Assembly (NCBI GenBank): GCA_041659525.1
Contig: JBAZYC010000001.1
Span: 682,001 to 746,000 of the forward strand
DNA from: JAAZKV01 sp041659525
GTDB lineage: Archaea; Iainarchaeota; Iainarchaeia; Iainarchaeales; JAAZKV01
Direction of reading: 5' to 3'
DNA length: 64,000 nucleotides
Below are positions 41,119-49,501 of the stretch, piece by piece. The notes under the pieces are model-generated. The model was not told the DNA's origin. It ran no database searches and was given only the letters and a program-made list of their open reading frames with translations. Numbering within the stretch: the stretch's first letter is position 1; every line of letters begins with the position of its first letter. The translations under genes and the position numbers were made by a program.

Positions 41119-42087
41119 ATGTTCCAAGAGGATAAAGGTTTGTTGTTTAAGGGTTTGTGCATTGATCCTCACAAGGTTCCAAAACACGAAAAGGTTTTTC
41201 TCTCTCATGCTCATTCTGACCATGTTAAGCTTTCAAAAAAGAGTGAATTTTTTGCAACCAAGGAAACAATTGATTTAGTAAGAAAGAGATATGGGGATGC
41301 TAATTTTACGCAAGTAGAGTTAAATAAAAAAAAGAAGTTTGATGATTTTGAACTAGAGCTACTTCCTAATGGACACATACTGGGTTCTGCTCAAGCAATG
41401 CTTTCCTCTGATGGAAAAGATTTTGTTTTTACATCAGATTTTCGTTTGCAGGATTCTTTGTTCTTTAAGGGAATTGAGCCAATAAAATCAGAAACTCTTG
41501 TTCTTGAAACTACTTTTGGTTCTCCTCAATATGTTTTTCCAAAGCAAAGTGAGGTAACTTCTGAAATGATTTCGTGGGTGAGTGATAAAGCAAAAAAAGG
41601 ATTAGTTGTTCTTTCAGGGTATTCGCTTGGTAAAGCACAAGAACTTACAAAAATTGCTAACGAGGCAGGGTTTACTCCCATAGTTCATGATTCTATTTTT
41701 GAATTAAATGAAATTTACAAAAAGCATGGAGTAAATGTTGGAGATTATACTAAACTTGATCATAACTTGAAAGATTCGAGTGTACTAATAATGCCCCCTC
41801 AATTAGTAGATAGACATTTGTTTGCCACTCTTGAACACTTTGATAAGAGAAAGTTTTTTTCTGCCCTTGCAACAGGGTGGACTCACAGAGGGGCTTTTGA
41901 TAAAACATTCCCCTTAAGTAATCACGCTGATTTTAATGATTTGATTGAGTATGTTAAACTAACAAATCCAAAACTAATTCTAACTGATCATGGTTTTTGC
42001 GAAGAGTTTGCAAGAAAATTAAACAAATTAGGTTTCAATGCAAAACCGCTAAAACAATACAAACAAAAATCGCTTTCTGAGTTCTAA
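41119..42087 (+). CDS. MBL-fold (Snm1/Ysh1-like) nuclease
   Basis: ATG at 41119 follows TTTTTATACT by about 25 bases, so the transcript is likely leaderless; a GTG at 41104 is the alternative. The 322-residue protein has the motif HAHSDHVKLS, PNGHILGSAQAMLSSDG and FTSDFRLQDS. It then shows LETTFGSPQYVFPKQSEV, VVLSGYSLGKAQELTKIANE and HADFNDLIEYV, which match DNA-ligase-associated or mRNA-3'-end-type exonucleases of the beta-CASP superfamily. It is shorter than the gene at 23247 and of a different subgroup. It lies just upstream of gatC. Confidence 0.8.
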   Translation: MFQEDKGLLFKGLCIDPHKVPKHEKVFLSHAHSDHVKLSKKSEFFATKETIDLVRKRYGDANFTQVELNKKKKFDDFELELLPNGHILGSAQAMLSSDGKDFVFTSDFRLQDSLFFKGIEPIKSETLVLETTFGSPQYVFPKQSEVTSEMISWVSDKAKKGLVVLSGYSLGKAQELTKIANEAGFTPIVHDSIFELNEIYKKHGVNVGDYTKLDHNLKDSSVLIMPPQLVDRHLFATLEHFDKRKFFSALATGWTHRGAFDKTFPLSNHADFNDLIEYVKLTNPKLILTDHGFCEEFARKLNKLGFNAKPLKQYKQKSLSEF

Positions 42088-42148
42088 AGAAAGCACTTTT
42101 TGAGCTATTGATTTTGTTTTAAAAAACCTTTTGAGTCCTTTTTATGTT

Positions 42149-42448
42149 ATGGTTAGTGTGGAAGTAACTAGAGAATTGATTCAAAAAGTTGCGAAGAACG
42201 CAAGACTCAATTTGACTGAAGAGGAACTAACTAAATTTGTTCCTCAGATAAAAGAAATTATTCTTGATTCTTTTAACAAACTTGACAGTATTGATGCAAC
42301 TGAAGAGGCTGCTTTTCAACCAGTTAGTGTGAGTAATAGATTTAGAAAAGATGAAGTAAAGTCAGGATTAACTCAGGAAGAAGCTTTGAAGAATGTTGAT
42401 TCCAAATTAAAACAAGATGGGTACATTAAGGGGCCAAAGGTTTTGTAG
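42149..42448 (+). CDS. gatC: Asp/Glu-tRNA amidotransferase subunit C
   Basis: The 99-residue product from ATG 42149 reads VTRELIQKVAKNARLNLTEE, then ELTKFVPQIKEIILDSFNKL and KLKQDGYIKGPKVL, the usual GatC pattern that wraps the GatA-GatB interface. In archaea GatCAB converts Asp-tRNA(Asn), while GatDE handles Glu-tRNA(Gln). It is the first gene of the gatC-gatA-GNAT-gatB set; 56 bases separate it from gatA. Confidence 0.9.
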   Translation: MVSVEVTRELIQKVAKNARLNLTEEELTKFVPQIKEIILDSFNKLDSIDATEEAAFQPVSVSNRFRKDEVKSGLTQEEALKNVDSKLKQDGYIKGPKVL

Positions 42449-42504
42449 TAAAAATGCCTGTAATTTTTGTAAAAAATTGAAAATGATTTTTGTAAAAAAA
42501 TTTA

Positions 42505-43938
42505 ATGAAAGTGATTGATGTGGTTAATAGAGAAGACACAATTGAATATTTTGTAGAAAAAGCAAGAGAAGACTTTTCTATTGTAGATAAAAATCTTGCT
42601 TCAATTATTCAAGAAATAAAAGTTAGTGAATCAAAGGAACTAAATTACATTGAAGAGTTTGATGTTAAAGATGTGTTAAAACAATTTGAGGAACTCAAAA
42701 AGAGTTTTGCGAATAAAGATTCAAAATATTATGGAAAACTTTTTGGGGTGCCAATTACTGTTAAGGATGCTATTTGTGTTAAAGGAATTGAATCCAAAGC
42801 TGGTTCAAAAATACTAAAAGGATACAAACCTCTAATTGATGCGACTGTAATTGCGAAAGCAAGAGCAGAAGGAGCAATCATCTTAGCAAAAACTACTCAA
42901 GATGAATTTGGTTTTGGGACATTCTCAACTAACACAGCTAAAGTTCCAAAGAATCCTTTTGATAATAATAGATCTTGCGGAGGCTCTAGTGGAGGAGCAG
43001 GCGGATTTACTGCGTTCACAAAAAATTATCACTTAGCAATTGGAGAGAGTACGGGCGGAAGTATTGCAGCCCCTGCTTCTTTTTGTGCAAGCGTTGGTTT
43101 TACTCCTACTTATGGGGTAGTTTCTAGATTTGGTTTAATTGATTATGCAAATTCGCTTGATAAAATTGGGGCAGTTGCAAAAAATGCTAGTGATGCTGCG
43201 CTTTTACTTGAAGTAATTGCAGGGTATGATGAAAAAGATTCTACTTCGCTAAAACAAGGATTTGTAAAAGAAGAAGCTCCTATAAAGAGACTTGCTGTTA
43301 TAAAAGATTTTTTTGAGGGCTGTGATGAGGAAGTAAAAAAAGTAGTGAAGAAAAAGATTGATGAATTAAAAAAGTTTTATACTATTGAAGAAGTTTCTCT
43401 TCCCTTAAACGTAAAGTATGCTTTGAGTGCTTATTATGTTATTGCAACTTGTGAAGCTTCAACAAATCTTGCAAAACTCTCTGGATTAAGATATGGAGTT
43501 CAAACTAGTGTGGAAGGAAAGCACTTTGATGAATATTTTTCAGAAATTAGGAGTAAAGAATTTGGGGCTGAGGCTAAGCGAAGAATTATTCTTGGGACTT
43601 TTGCAAGAATGTCTGGTTATCGTGATGCTTATTATTTGAAATCAATGAGAGTGAGAGCAAAATTAATTAATGAATTTAACGAGGCTTTCAAAAAATATGA
43701 TTTATTAATTTGCCCAACTATGCCTACTGTTGCTCCGCGTTTTGATGAAATAGAAAAATTAACTCCTCTACAAAACTTTGCAATGGATCTTTGCACTGTC
43801 CCAGCTAACTTAGCAGGACTTCCTCACATTTCTTGCAATGCTGGTTTTAGTAATAATCTTCCAGTTGGGATAATGGCTATTGCCCCTCACTTACAAGAAA
43901 AAAGACTTTACTCATTCGCTAGTGTGGTGGAAGCATGA
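42505..43938 (+). CDS. gatA: Asp/Glu-tRNA amidotransferase subunit A
   Basis: This amidase-signature enzyme supplies ammonia from Gln. The catalytic Lys is in FGVPITVKDAICVKGI, the cis-Ser in SCGGSSGGAGGF and the nucleophile Ser in IGESTGGSIAAPASF. VGFTPTYGVVSRFGLIDYAN and AKRRIILGTFARMSGYRDAY follow. At 477 residues the length is normal. The stop overlaps the ATG of the GNAT gene (ATGA), showing translational coupling. Confidence 0.95.
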   Translation: MKVIDVVNREDTIEYFVEKAREDFSIVDKNLASIIQEIKVSESKELNYIEEFDVKDVLKQFEELKKSFANKDSKYYGKLFGVPITVKDAICVKGIESKAGSKILKGYKPLIDATVIAKARAEGAIILAKTTQDEFGFGTFSTNTAKVPKNPFDNNRSCGGSSGGAGGFTAFTKNYHLAIGESTGGSIAAPASFCASVGFTPTYGVVSRFGLIDYANSLDKIGAVAKNASDAALLLEVIAGYDEKDSTSLKQGFVKEEAPIKRLAVIKDFFEGCDEEVKKVVKKKIDELKKFYTIEEVSLPLNVKYALSAYYVIATCEASTNLAKLSGLRYGVQTSVEGKHFDEYFSEIRSKEFGAEAKRRIILGTFARMSGYRDAYYLKSMRVRAKLINEFNEAFKKYDLLICPTMPTVAPRFDEIEKLTPLQNFAMDLCTVPANLAGLPHISCNAGFSNNLPVGIMAIAPHLQEKRLYSFASVVEA

Positions 43939-44426
43939 GTAAGAAAAATTTAGCTATCAAAATTAATTACAGAAGAGCAGTTATTAGTGATATTAATAAT
44001 ATTTTAGAATTAAACAAATCTCTTGTAGCGAGTCAAAAAAAATATACTTGGTATTATCAATTAAGAAAAGATTATTCAACTAACATGAAAAAATTTATTC
44101 GAAAAAGTATTGTTTCTAAAAATTCTTTTGTAGGAATTGCTTTGGATAATGAAAAAATAATTGGTTATTGCAATGCTGAAGTAAAAAAAGCTAATTCTAT
44201 TACTAAGTGGGGAAAAGAACTAAATTTAATAGATCTTTTTGTTTCTAAATATTATCGCAATAAAGGAATTGGTTCAAAATTATTTTCTTTTGTTGAAGAA
44301 TTTGGGAAAAAAAAGAAAGCAACTTTAATGAATTTACAGGTTGTAGAAGGAAATAATTTTGCTGAAAAATTATATATTCAAAAAGGAATGGTTCTTTTTA
44401 AAAAAAATTATTTGAAGATGATTTAA
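43935..44426 (+). CDS. GNAT-family N-acetyltransferase inserted in the gat operon
   Basis: The 163-residue protein follows the GNAT layout: YRRAVISDINNILELNKSLV, FVGIALDNEKIIGYCNAEVK, then LNLIDLFVSKYYRNKGIGSK with the acetyl-CoA loop (RxxGIG), and MNLQVVEGNNFAEKLYIQKG. It overlaps the gatA stop by four bases and ends one base before the ATG of the truncated gatB copy, so it was part of the operon before the endonuclease element entered. Its base composition looks more AT-rich than gatA. Substrate unknown; a link to aminoacyl-tRNA is possible but unproven. Confidence 0.8.
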   Translation: MSKKNLAIKINYRRAVISDINNILELNKSLVASQKKYTWYYQLRKDYSTNMKKFIRKSIVSKNSFVGIALDNEKIIGYCNAEVKKANSITKWGKELNLIDLFVSKYYRNKGIGSKLFSFVEEFGKKKKATLMNLQVVEGNNFAEKLYIQKGMVLFKKNYLKMI

Positions 44427-44427
44427 T

Positions 44428-44505
44428 ATGGAAGAAACAAAAGTAATGATTGGGCTTGAGATTCACGCTTACTTAGGAACTGAAAGTAAATTATTTATAT
44501 TTTAA
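44428..44505 (+). pseudogene. truncated 5' copy of gatB
   Basis: ATG one base after the GNAT stop opens MEETKVMIGLEIHAYLGTES, then KLFIF and TAA. The intact gatB at 45924 begins MVQEVEMMIGLEVHAYLDTK SKLF, so residues 7-24 are nearly the same in protein but many codons differ (for example ATTGGGCTTGAGATTCAC versus ATAGGACTTGAAGTCCAC). Similarity ends after KLF, where the insertion begins. It is best read as the original 5' end of gatB, cut off by the endonuclease element. Confidence 0.75.
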
Positions 44506-44545
44506 TTTTACTTTTTGTTTAATCTAATTTCTATTTAATTATCAG

Positions 44546-44855
44546 TTGTCACCTCCGCTTTGTGGAATTTTTTCGTTGGACTCTGCTTTTCTCGACTTAA
44601 ACCTTTCCCCTTTGGGTCGCTGTTGCTAAAGGTTTAATGTCTCCAAAAGCAGCGGGGCCGTCCATGAAAAAATTCGTTTTTTGCGGAGGTGGCTCAAATG
44701 ATTTTTTTAAATAATTTAAGTAAACCCTCAAAAGAGGAAATATTGTCAGTAAAAAGAATTGCAAGATGCAATCCTGATGATTTGGATTCAAGAGAACTTT
44801 GGGTTCTTGAACAATCTTTAGAAGGTGATGAAGATGATTGATTCATCGCCGGCAA
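44546..44855 (+). repeat. 310-bp hairpin and micro-ORF module, copy 2
   Basis: This is the second copy of the module at 30936-31245, with about five base changes (for example position 44564 G against C at 30954). The hairpin arms lie at 44548-44558 and 44683-44693. The change at 44564 lies beside the inner stem and does not break the outer arms. It starts about 40 bases after the truncated gatB copy. Confidence 0.9.
44698..44841 (+). CDS. 47-residue micro-ORF of the endonuclease element, copy 2
   Basis: This frame is the same as the one at 31088 apart from Asn27Asp and Phe40Ser (LEQSLEGDEDD at the end). GGAGG lies 12 bases before the ATG, at the hairpin base. The TGA at 44839-44841 overlaps the endonuclease start at 44834. 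Function unknown; conservation across two insertions with different endonucleases supports it being a real gene. Confidence 0.6.
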   Translation: MIFLNNLSKPSKEEILSVKRIARCNPDDLDSRELWVLEQSLEGDEDD

Positions 44856-45958
44856 GAAGGTTGGTTAGGTGTTTAAAAACGCCTAATTTGCAGTCTTTTA
44901 CAGATACTATGCAATTCAGTAATTATTTGTTGAACATAGCTTTGCCTGATGAAAATCTTGAAAAAGTTTTTGCCACAGAGTTCCCTATTTATATAACAGG
45001 GGTGAATAAAATTCTTTCATCACTTGTTAATGAAATTAAAGAAAATACTACTCAAAATTCATTACAATTAATTGCTTCTGAATTAAAAAATGATTCTACT
45101 TCTGTGCGATGTTGGTTAACTGGGTATAATCCTACACCAATACTTAAAGCGTACAAGATTCTTAAAATTTGGAAATCTGTTTGTGGAAAAACAGAGGTTG
45201 AGTTTGAAACAAAATGGGATTTTTTATTTCAAAATGTTAGTGGATATAATTCTAGACGTATGCCTAAAGTAAAATTAACTAAAAGTCTTTCAAATGATTT
45301 AGCTTATGTAATAGGATTTTTTCTTGCTGATGGGCACATAAAAAATGTTGATAAGTTAGTACAAAGAGGAAAATATCCTGAATACACAATTGCATTTTAT
45401 GACAAATCAGCAGACTTTTTGAAAAAAATTGAGGCAATTTTTGTAAAAGAATTTTCAGCTAAATGCAACCTACATTATGCAGAAGATAAAAAAGGTAGTT
45501 GGTATTGTCTAAGGTGTACTTCAAAACCAATTCATAGATTTTTTATTGAAGTGTTGGGCTTGCCTTTCGGATATAAACAAGGAAGGGTTTGTGCTCCCGA
45601 AATAATAAAACAAGCTTCTGTTGATGCGCAGAAAGAATTTATCTCTGGTTTTTGCGATGGAGAGGGGTGTGTTGGTATTTCTACTAAAAATCCTTATTTT
45701 GAAGTTGCGCAAGTTTCATATACTGCTAATCCCCCTGAAATTTTGGTTTGGGTTAGTCAAAAATTAAATGAATTTGGGGTAAAAATATCAGTTCCTCAAA
45801 AAGGAGTTACTGTTTGGAGAATAAGAACCGCTTCCCAGAAAGTTATTAATAACTATTATACAATAATTTCTTCAAGACATGTTGACAAAATACCAAAATT
45901 TGAAGAAGTAAAAAGGTTTTCTTATGGTTCAAGAAGTAGAGATGATGATAGGACTTGA
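44834..45958 (+). CDS. LAGLIDADG homing endonuclease at gatB
   Basis: The 374-residue protein from ATG 44834 has GGTGAT four bases upstream. Residues about 50-115 include a helix-turn-helix-like part (NSLQLIASELKNDSTSVRCW, LTGYNPTPILKAYKILKIWK). The catalytic helices are SNDLAYVIGFFLADGHIKNV near residue 155 and QKEFISGFCDGEGCVGISTK near residue 275, the latter a DGEG variant. Only the start (M-I-x-SSPA) resembles the first endonuclease. Its last 35 bases overlap the 5' end of the intact gatB in another frame, so its right end coincides with the restored gene. Confidence 0.85.
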   Translation: MIDSSPARRLVRCLKTPNLQSFTDTMQFSNYLLNIALPDENLEKVFATEFPIYITGVNKILSSLVNEIKENTTQNSLQLIASELKNDSTSVRCWLTGYNPTPILKAYKILKIWKSVCGKTEVEFETKWDFLFQNVSGYNSRRMPKVKLTKSLSNDLAYVIGFFLADGHIKNVDKLVQRGKYPEYTIAFYDKSADFLKKIEAIFVKEFSAKCNLHYAEDKKGSWYCLRCTSKPIHRFFIEVLGLPFGYKQGRVCAPEIIKQASVDAQKEFISGFCDGEGCVGISTKNPYFEVAQVSYTANPPEILVWVSQKLNEFGVKISVPQKGVTVWRIRTASQKVINNYYTIISSRHVDKIPKFEEVKRFSYGSRSRDDDRT

Positions 45959-47330
45959 AGTCCACGCATATTTGGATACAAAATCAAAACTTTTTTGTAG
46001 TTGTTCAACAGCATCAGCAGATGCTCCAAATTCTCAAACTTGTCCTCTGTGTAATGGTCATCCCGGCGCAAAACCCGTTTTAAATGAAAAAGCAGTTGAG
46101 CTTGGAGTTAAAGTTGGTTTAGCTCTTGGTTGTACAATTAATGAAGATTTTTTCTTTTCAAGAAAAACTTATTTTTATCCTGATATGAGTATGAATTACC
46201 AAATTACTCAATACGAGGTTCCGGTTGCCCAAAATGGATTAGTTGTTCTTCCGAGTGGAAAAAAAGTTAGAATTAGAAGAGCGCATATTGAGTGGGATCC
46301 TGCTGCTTTAGTTCACCCTAATGGAATGGGTAAGAGTAATTACGTTTTAATTGATTATAATCGCTCAGGATTACCTTTAATTGAAATTGTAACTGAACCA
46401 GATATTGATTCTCCAATTGAAGCAAGAGAATTCATGAACACCTTAGAAAATATTTTAGGTTATTTGGGTGTGTTAAAACCTGATACTACGATGAAAGCGG
46501 ATTGTAATATTTCTCTTAATGGAGGAAACCGAACTGAAATAAAAAATGTTTCAGGTTTTGCTGCTGCAGAAAAAGCACTTACTTATGAAATTTCTAGACA
46601 AAAACAGGAACTAAAAAATGGAAAAGTAATTGAGCAACACACAAGAGCATTTAACGCTGATACTGGGATGACTACCGAATTAAGAAAAAAAGAAACTGAG
46701 GATGATTATGGTTATATTTTTGATCCAGATTTAGTAAAAGTTTCTCTTGGAAAAGATTATTTAATAAAAATAAAATCCGAAATGCCTGAATTACCTGAAG
46801 AGAAAGCGCAGAGATTGATGAAGCAATTTAATTTTTCAGAGTACGAAGCAAGAGTAATTTGTGGGAATTTTAATTTAGGAAAATTGTTTGATGAATTAGT
46901 ATTGCAAAAAGCAAATCCCAATATTTCAGCTAAATTACTTACAAGAGAACTACTTGCAGTAATGAATCATGATGCCCTTTCTTGGAGTGAGGTTTTAGTT
47001 AAACCAAGCGAGTTAGTTGAACTTGTAAAATTAATTGAGAGTGGAAAAGTAACTGACAAGAACACAAAGCAGTCAATGATTAACTATATTTCAGGAGACA
47101 AATCTTCTCCTAAAGCTTTTTTAGAAAAAAACAATTTACTTATTTCGGAGAGTATTGATATTGATTCAGTTATAACAAAAATCCTAGTTGCTAATGAAAA
47201 AGCGGTTGTTGATTATAAAGCGGGTAACGAGAAATCTCTTAATTTCCTTGCCGGTTTAGTTATGAGGGAAACTAAGGGAACAGTTAATCCTAGTAAAGTT
47301 CAAGAACTTTTAAAACAAAAACTTGCTTAA
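45924..47330 (+). CDS. gatB: Asp/Glu-tRNA amidotransferase subunit B
   Basis: The 468-residue protein is a complete GatB: MMIGLEVHAYLDTKSKLFCS, CSTASADAPNSQTCPLCNGH with the zinc Cys, FFFSRKTYFYPDMSMNYQIT, RRAHIEWDPAALVHPNG, GLPLIEIVTEPDIDSPIEAR and DCNISLNGGNRTEIKNVSG. The helical YqeY-like tail ends KVQELLKQKLA. GatB phosphorylates and amidates the charged tRNA with GatA's ammonia. It starts inside the end of the endonuclease gene and is 1.5 kb from the rest of the gat operon because of the insertion; how it is now transcribed is unclear. Confidence 0.95.
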   Translation: MVQEVEMMIGLEVHAYLDTKSKLFCSCSTASADAPNSQTCPLCNGHPGAKPVLNEKAVELGVKVGLALGCTINEDFFFSRKTYFYPDMSMNYQITQYEVPVAQNGLVVLPSGKKVRIRRAHIEWDPAALVHPNGMGKSNYVLIDYNRSGLPLIEIVTEPDIDSPIEAREFMNTLENILGYLGVLKPDTTMKADCNISLNGGNRTEIKNVSGFAAAEKALTYEISRQKQELKNGKVIEQHTRAFNADTGMTTELRKKETEDDYGYIFDPDLVKVSLGKDYLIKIKSEMPELPEEKAQRLMKQFNFSEYEARVICGNFNLGKLFDELVLQKANPNISAKLLTRELLAVMNHDALSWSEVLVKPSELVELVKLIESGKVTDKNTKQSMINYISGDKSSPKAFLEKNNLLISESIDIDSVITKILVANEKAVVDYKAGNEKSLNFLAGLVMRETKGTVNPSKVQELLKQKLA

Positions 47331-47444
47331 CCAAGTTCTAAAAGTCATATTATTGACTTCTAAGTTGAATTAGTAAAAACCTACTGAAGAATAGTATTAA
47401 TTAACCCTTTTGTCATTAGTAATAATAGTATTAGAGGTGTTTTG

Positions 47445-47750
47445 ATGTCGGCTCCGTGGGATTTTTTAAGAGACCCAGTAACTTGGGTAGGGATTATTGA
47501 ACCAATAACTTTGTGGGTTCTGCTTTTAGTTTCAATTGCACTTTTTGGATTAGCTCTATTAGCTTTGAAGAAAAAGAGTTCTTCAAAACTAAAATATGTT
47601 GCTGGCGCCTTTGGATTATTTTTCCTGAAATCACTTTTAATGGTAATGGATATTTATTTCTCGCCAGGAGAATTTATGAATAAAGCAATTTTAGGTTTCT
47701 TTGATTTATTAATCATGATTGGATTTTTCGTTGCTTTGTTTAGGAAGTAA
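47445..47750 (+). CDS. small three-helix membrane protein beside regulator
   Basis: A GAGGTG site seven bases before the ATG fixes the start. The 101-residue protein has three membrane helices (about 18-38, 47-68 with a Lys-rich loop between, and 80-98). No family recognised. It is followed after 33 bases by a double winged-helix regulator, an arrangement in which the membrane protein may sense the signal or be the regulated output. Confidence 0.55.
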   Translation: MSAPWDFLRDPVTWVGIIEPITLWVLLLVSIALFGLALLALKKKSSSKLKYVAGAFGLFFLKSLLMVMDIYFSPGEFMNKAILGFFDLLIMIGFFVALFRK

Positions 47751-47783
47751 ATTAAGAATGGAAATTATTGAGGGTTGGTTTGT

Positions 47784-48332
47784 ATGGGTAAAGTGGGGCT
47801 AGACAAACTCAATGAAGCGATGGCGCTTACTCCTAGGGATAAGATTTATTCTACTATTGTTCAAAATCCTGGGCTTCACTTTAGAGAGATTCAAAGAAGA
47901 ACAAATATTGCAACAGGCGCTCTTCAATATCACGTGGACTATTTGAAAAAGAAAAATTTTGTTAGAGAGGAGAAACAAGGAAAGTTTTCTCATTTTTATG
48001 CATTGCAAAATGAATCAGTGGATTCTTCTTTAATGAATTTAATGAGACAGGAATCAGTTAGAAAAATTGTTATTTTTTTAATGAATAAAAGAAGAGCTAC
48101 TCTTCCAACTATTTCAAAGAACATCGATCTTAGTCTTTCTACTACTAGTTTTCATATGCAAAAACTTTTACAATCAAAGGTAGTAATGCAAAAAACTATT
48201 ATTGGAAAAACTTATTTTTACCTTGCTGATAAAGAAAGGGTTTTGATTTTACTTGTCCAGTATAGAAAGAGTTTTTTGGATTCTCTTGTAGATAATTTTA
48301 TTGATACTTGGGAGAAAGAGTTTAAACCATAA
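47784..48332 (+). CDS. double winged-helix transcriptional regulator
   Basis: The 182-residue protein holds two winged-helix domains. The first is RDKIYSTIVQNPGLHFREIQ, RRTNIATGALQYHVDYLKKK and FVREEKQGKFSHFYAL. The second is ESVRKIVIFLMNKRRATLPT, ISKNIDLSLSTTSFHMQKLL and KTIIGKTYFYLADKE. This tandem ArsR-like layout is common in archaea. It forms an apparent operon with the membrane protein upstream. The TTG at 47775 is rejected in favour of the ATG at 47784. Confidence 0.8.
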   Translation: MGKVGLDKLNEAMALTPRDKIYSTIVQNPGLHFREIQRRTNIATGALQYHVDYLKKKNFVREEKQGKFSHFYALQNESVDSSLMNLMRQESVRKIVIFLMNKRRATLPTISKNIDLSLSTTSFHMQKLLQSKVVMQKTIIGKTYFYLADKERVLILLVQYRKSFLDSLVDNFIDTWEKEFKP

Positions 48333-48369
48333 CTCAAATTCTTGGACACGTTGTAGGGTATGATTTTGT

Positions 48370-48873
48370 ATGAAAGTAGTTTTTATTGTTCCAAAAAATA
48401 ATTTTCGTGATCAGGAGCTCTTTATTCCTAAAGTTTTGATTGCAAATAAAGGAATTGAATGTGTAATCGCTTCAAAGTATGTTTCTTCTCTAAAAGGAAT
48501 GACTGGTACTATTGTAGAATCTACTCTTGCTTTATCAAAAGTGGATAATAGTTTTGATGCTATTATCTTTATTGGCGGAGAGGGTGCTAGAGAATATTTT
48601 GAAGACGCGGAAGCTCTCGCTTTAGCAAAAAAATATTTTGAAATGAATAGAGTGGTTGCAGCTATTTGTATTGCGCCTAGCATTTTAGCTAACGCTGGAA
48701 TTTTGAACGGGAAAAAAGCGGTTTGCTTTGCTTCTGAAATGAGTAACTTAACTTCAAAAGGGGCAATTTGTCCTGGTGGCCCAATAATGGTTGATGGTAA
48801 AATAATTACTGCTGCTGGTCCTCTTGTAGCAAAACAATTTGGGGAAGAAATAGTTAAAGCACTAAAAAAGTGA
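48370..48873 (+). CDS. DJ-1/PfpI-family protein
   Basis: The 167-residue protein has the DJ-1/PfpI fold: MKVVFIVPKNNFRDQELFIP, FDAIIFIGGEGAREYFEDAE and VVAAICIAPSILANAGIL, with the nucleophile Cys in AICIAP, then KKAVCFASEM. Known members act as proteases, chaperones or glyoxalase-type deglycases. It precedes a histidine phosphatase gene by 62 bases on the same strand. Confidence 0.85.
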   Translation: MKVVFIVPKNNFRDQELFIPKVLIANKGIECVIASKYVSSLKGMTGTIVESTLALSKVDNSFDAIIFIGGEGAREYFEDAEALALAKKYFEMNRVVAAICIAPSILANAGILNGKKAVCFASEMSNLTSKGAICPGGPIMVDGKIITAAGPLVAKQFGEEIVKALKK

Positions 48874-48935
48874 TTTTTTACCAATGTTTAGTTAGATGCT
48901 TAAGGATATAAATAACAAAAGCTAAGTGTATAACT

Positions 48936-49499
48936 ATGCAACAAATAATTTACTTGTTTCGCCATGGCCACATTCAATCAAAGAAAAATATTCTTTGCGG
49001 TTGGATTAATCTTCCCTTAGATTCGCTTGGCGTGGAACAAGCAAAAGTACTTGCTAAAAAGTTAAAGGATGAAAAAATTGATGTTGCTTTTTGTTCTGAT
49101 CAAATTAGAAGTAAACAATGTTTAGTTGAAGTTTTGAAATATCATCCAAAAGCAGAAGTAATTATTGATCCTAGGTTAAGAGAGAGGCACTTTGGGGCGC
49201 TTTCTGGCGAACTTGAAAGTGTTTTTGCTGATACTTCGGATTTAAAAAAAATAAATGGTTCTTACGTTGAGGGAGTTCCAGGAATTGAGAGTTTGGACAC
49301 TGTTCGTAAAAGAGTTTTTCCATTTATGTCTCAATTAATAAAATTTGTACAAAACGAGAAAGTAAATGTTGCAATCAGTGCACACAATGATTCGCTTGAA
49401 TTAATCCAAGAATACTTAGAAGGACTAACTCCTGATCAAGCAAAAAAATTAGAACACTTTCCAACGAATTACAAAAAATATGTAATTACTTTTAACTAG
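48936..49499 (+). CDS. histidine phosphatase-family protein
   Basis: The 187-residue product begins MQQIIYLFRHGHIQSKKNIL with the RHG phospho-accepting His, then CGWINLPLDSLGVEQAKVLA, DVAFCSDQIRSKQCL, RERHFGALSGE and VAISAHNDSLELIQEYLEGL with the second catalytic His. This is the phosphoglycerate mutase-like branch; the substrate could be a sugar phosphate or nucleotide. It is convergent with the deoxyhypusine synthase gene, two bases apart. Confidence 0.85.
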   Translation: MQQIIYLFRHGHIQSKKNILCGWINLPLDSLGVEQAKVLAKKLKDEKIDVAFCSDQIRSKQCLVEVLKYHPKAEVIIDPRLRERHFGALSGELESVFADTSDLKKINGSYVEGVPGIESLDTVRKRVFPFMSQLIKFVQNEKVNVAISAHNDSLELIQEYLEGLTPDQAKKLEHFPTNYKKYVITFN

Positions 49500-49501
49500 C
49501 T

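Noticed and set aside
44597..44791. Minus-strand ORF across module copy 2
   Set aside because: Copy 1 breaks this frame differently, it has no ribosome binding site, and the plus-strand micro-ORF explains the conservation better.
44428..45958. gatB interruption as an intron or intein
   Set aside because: Upstream fragment and downstream gene encode the same first 24 residues, so splicing would duplicate them. There are no intein end motifs, and the downstream gatB is complete with its own ATG.
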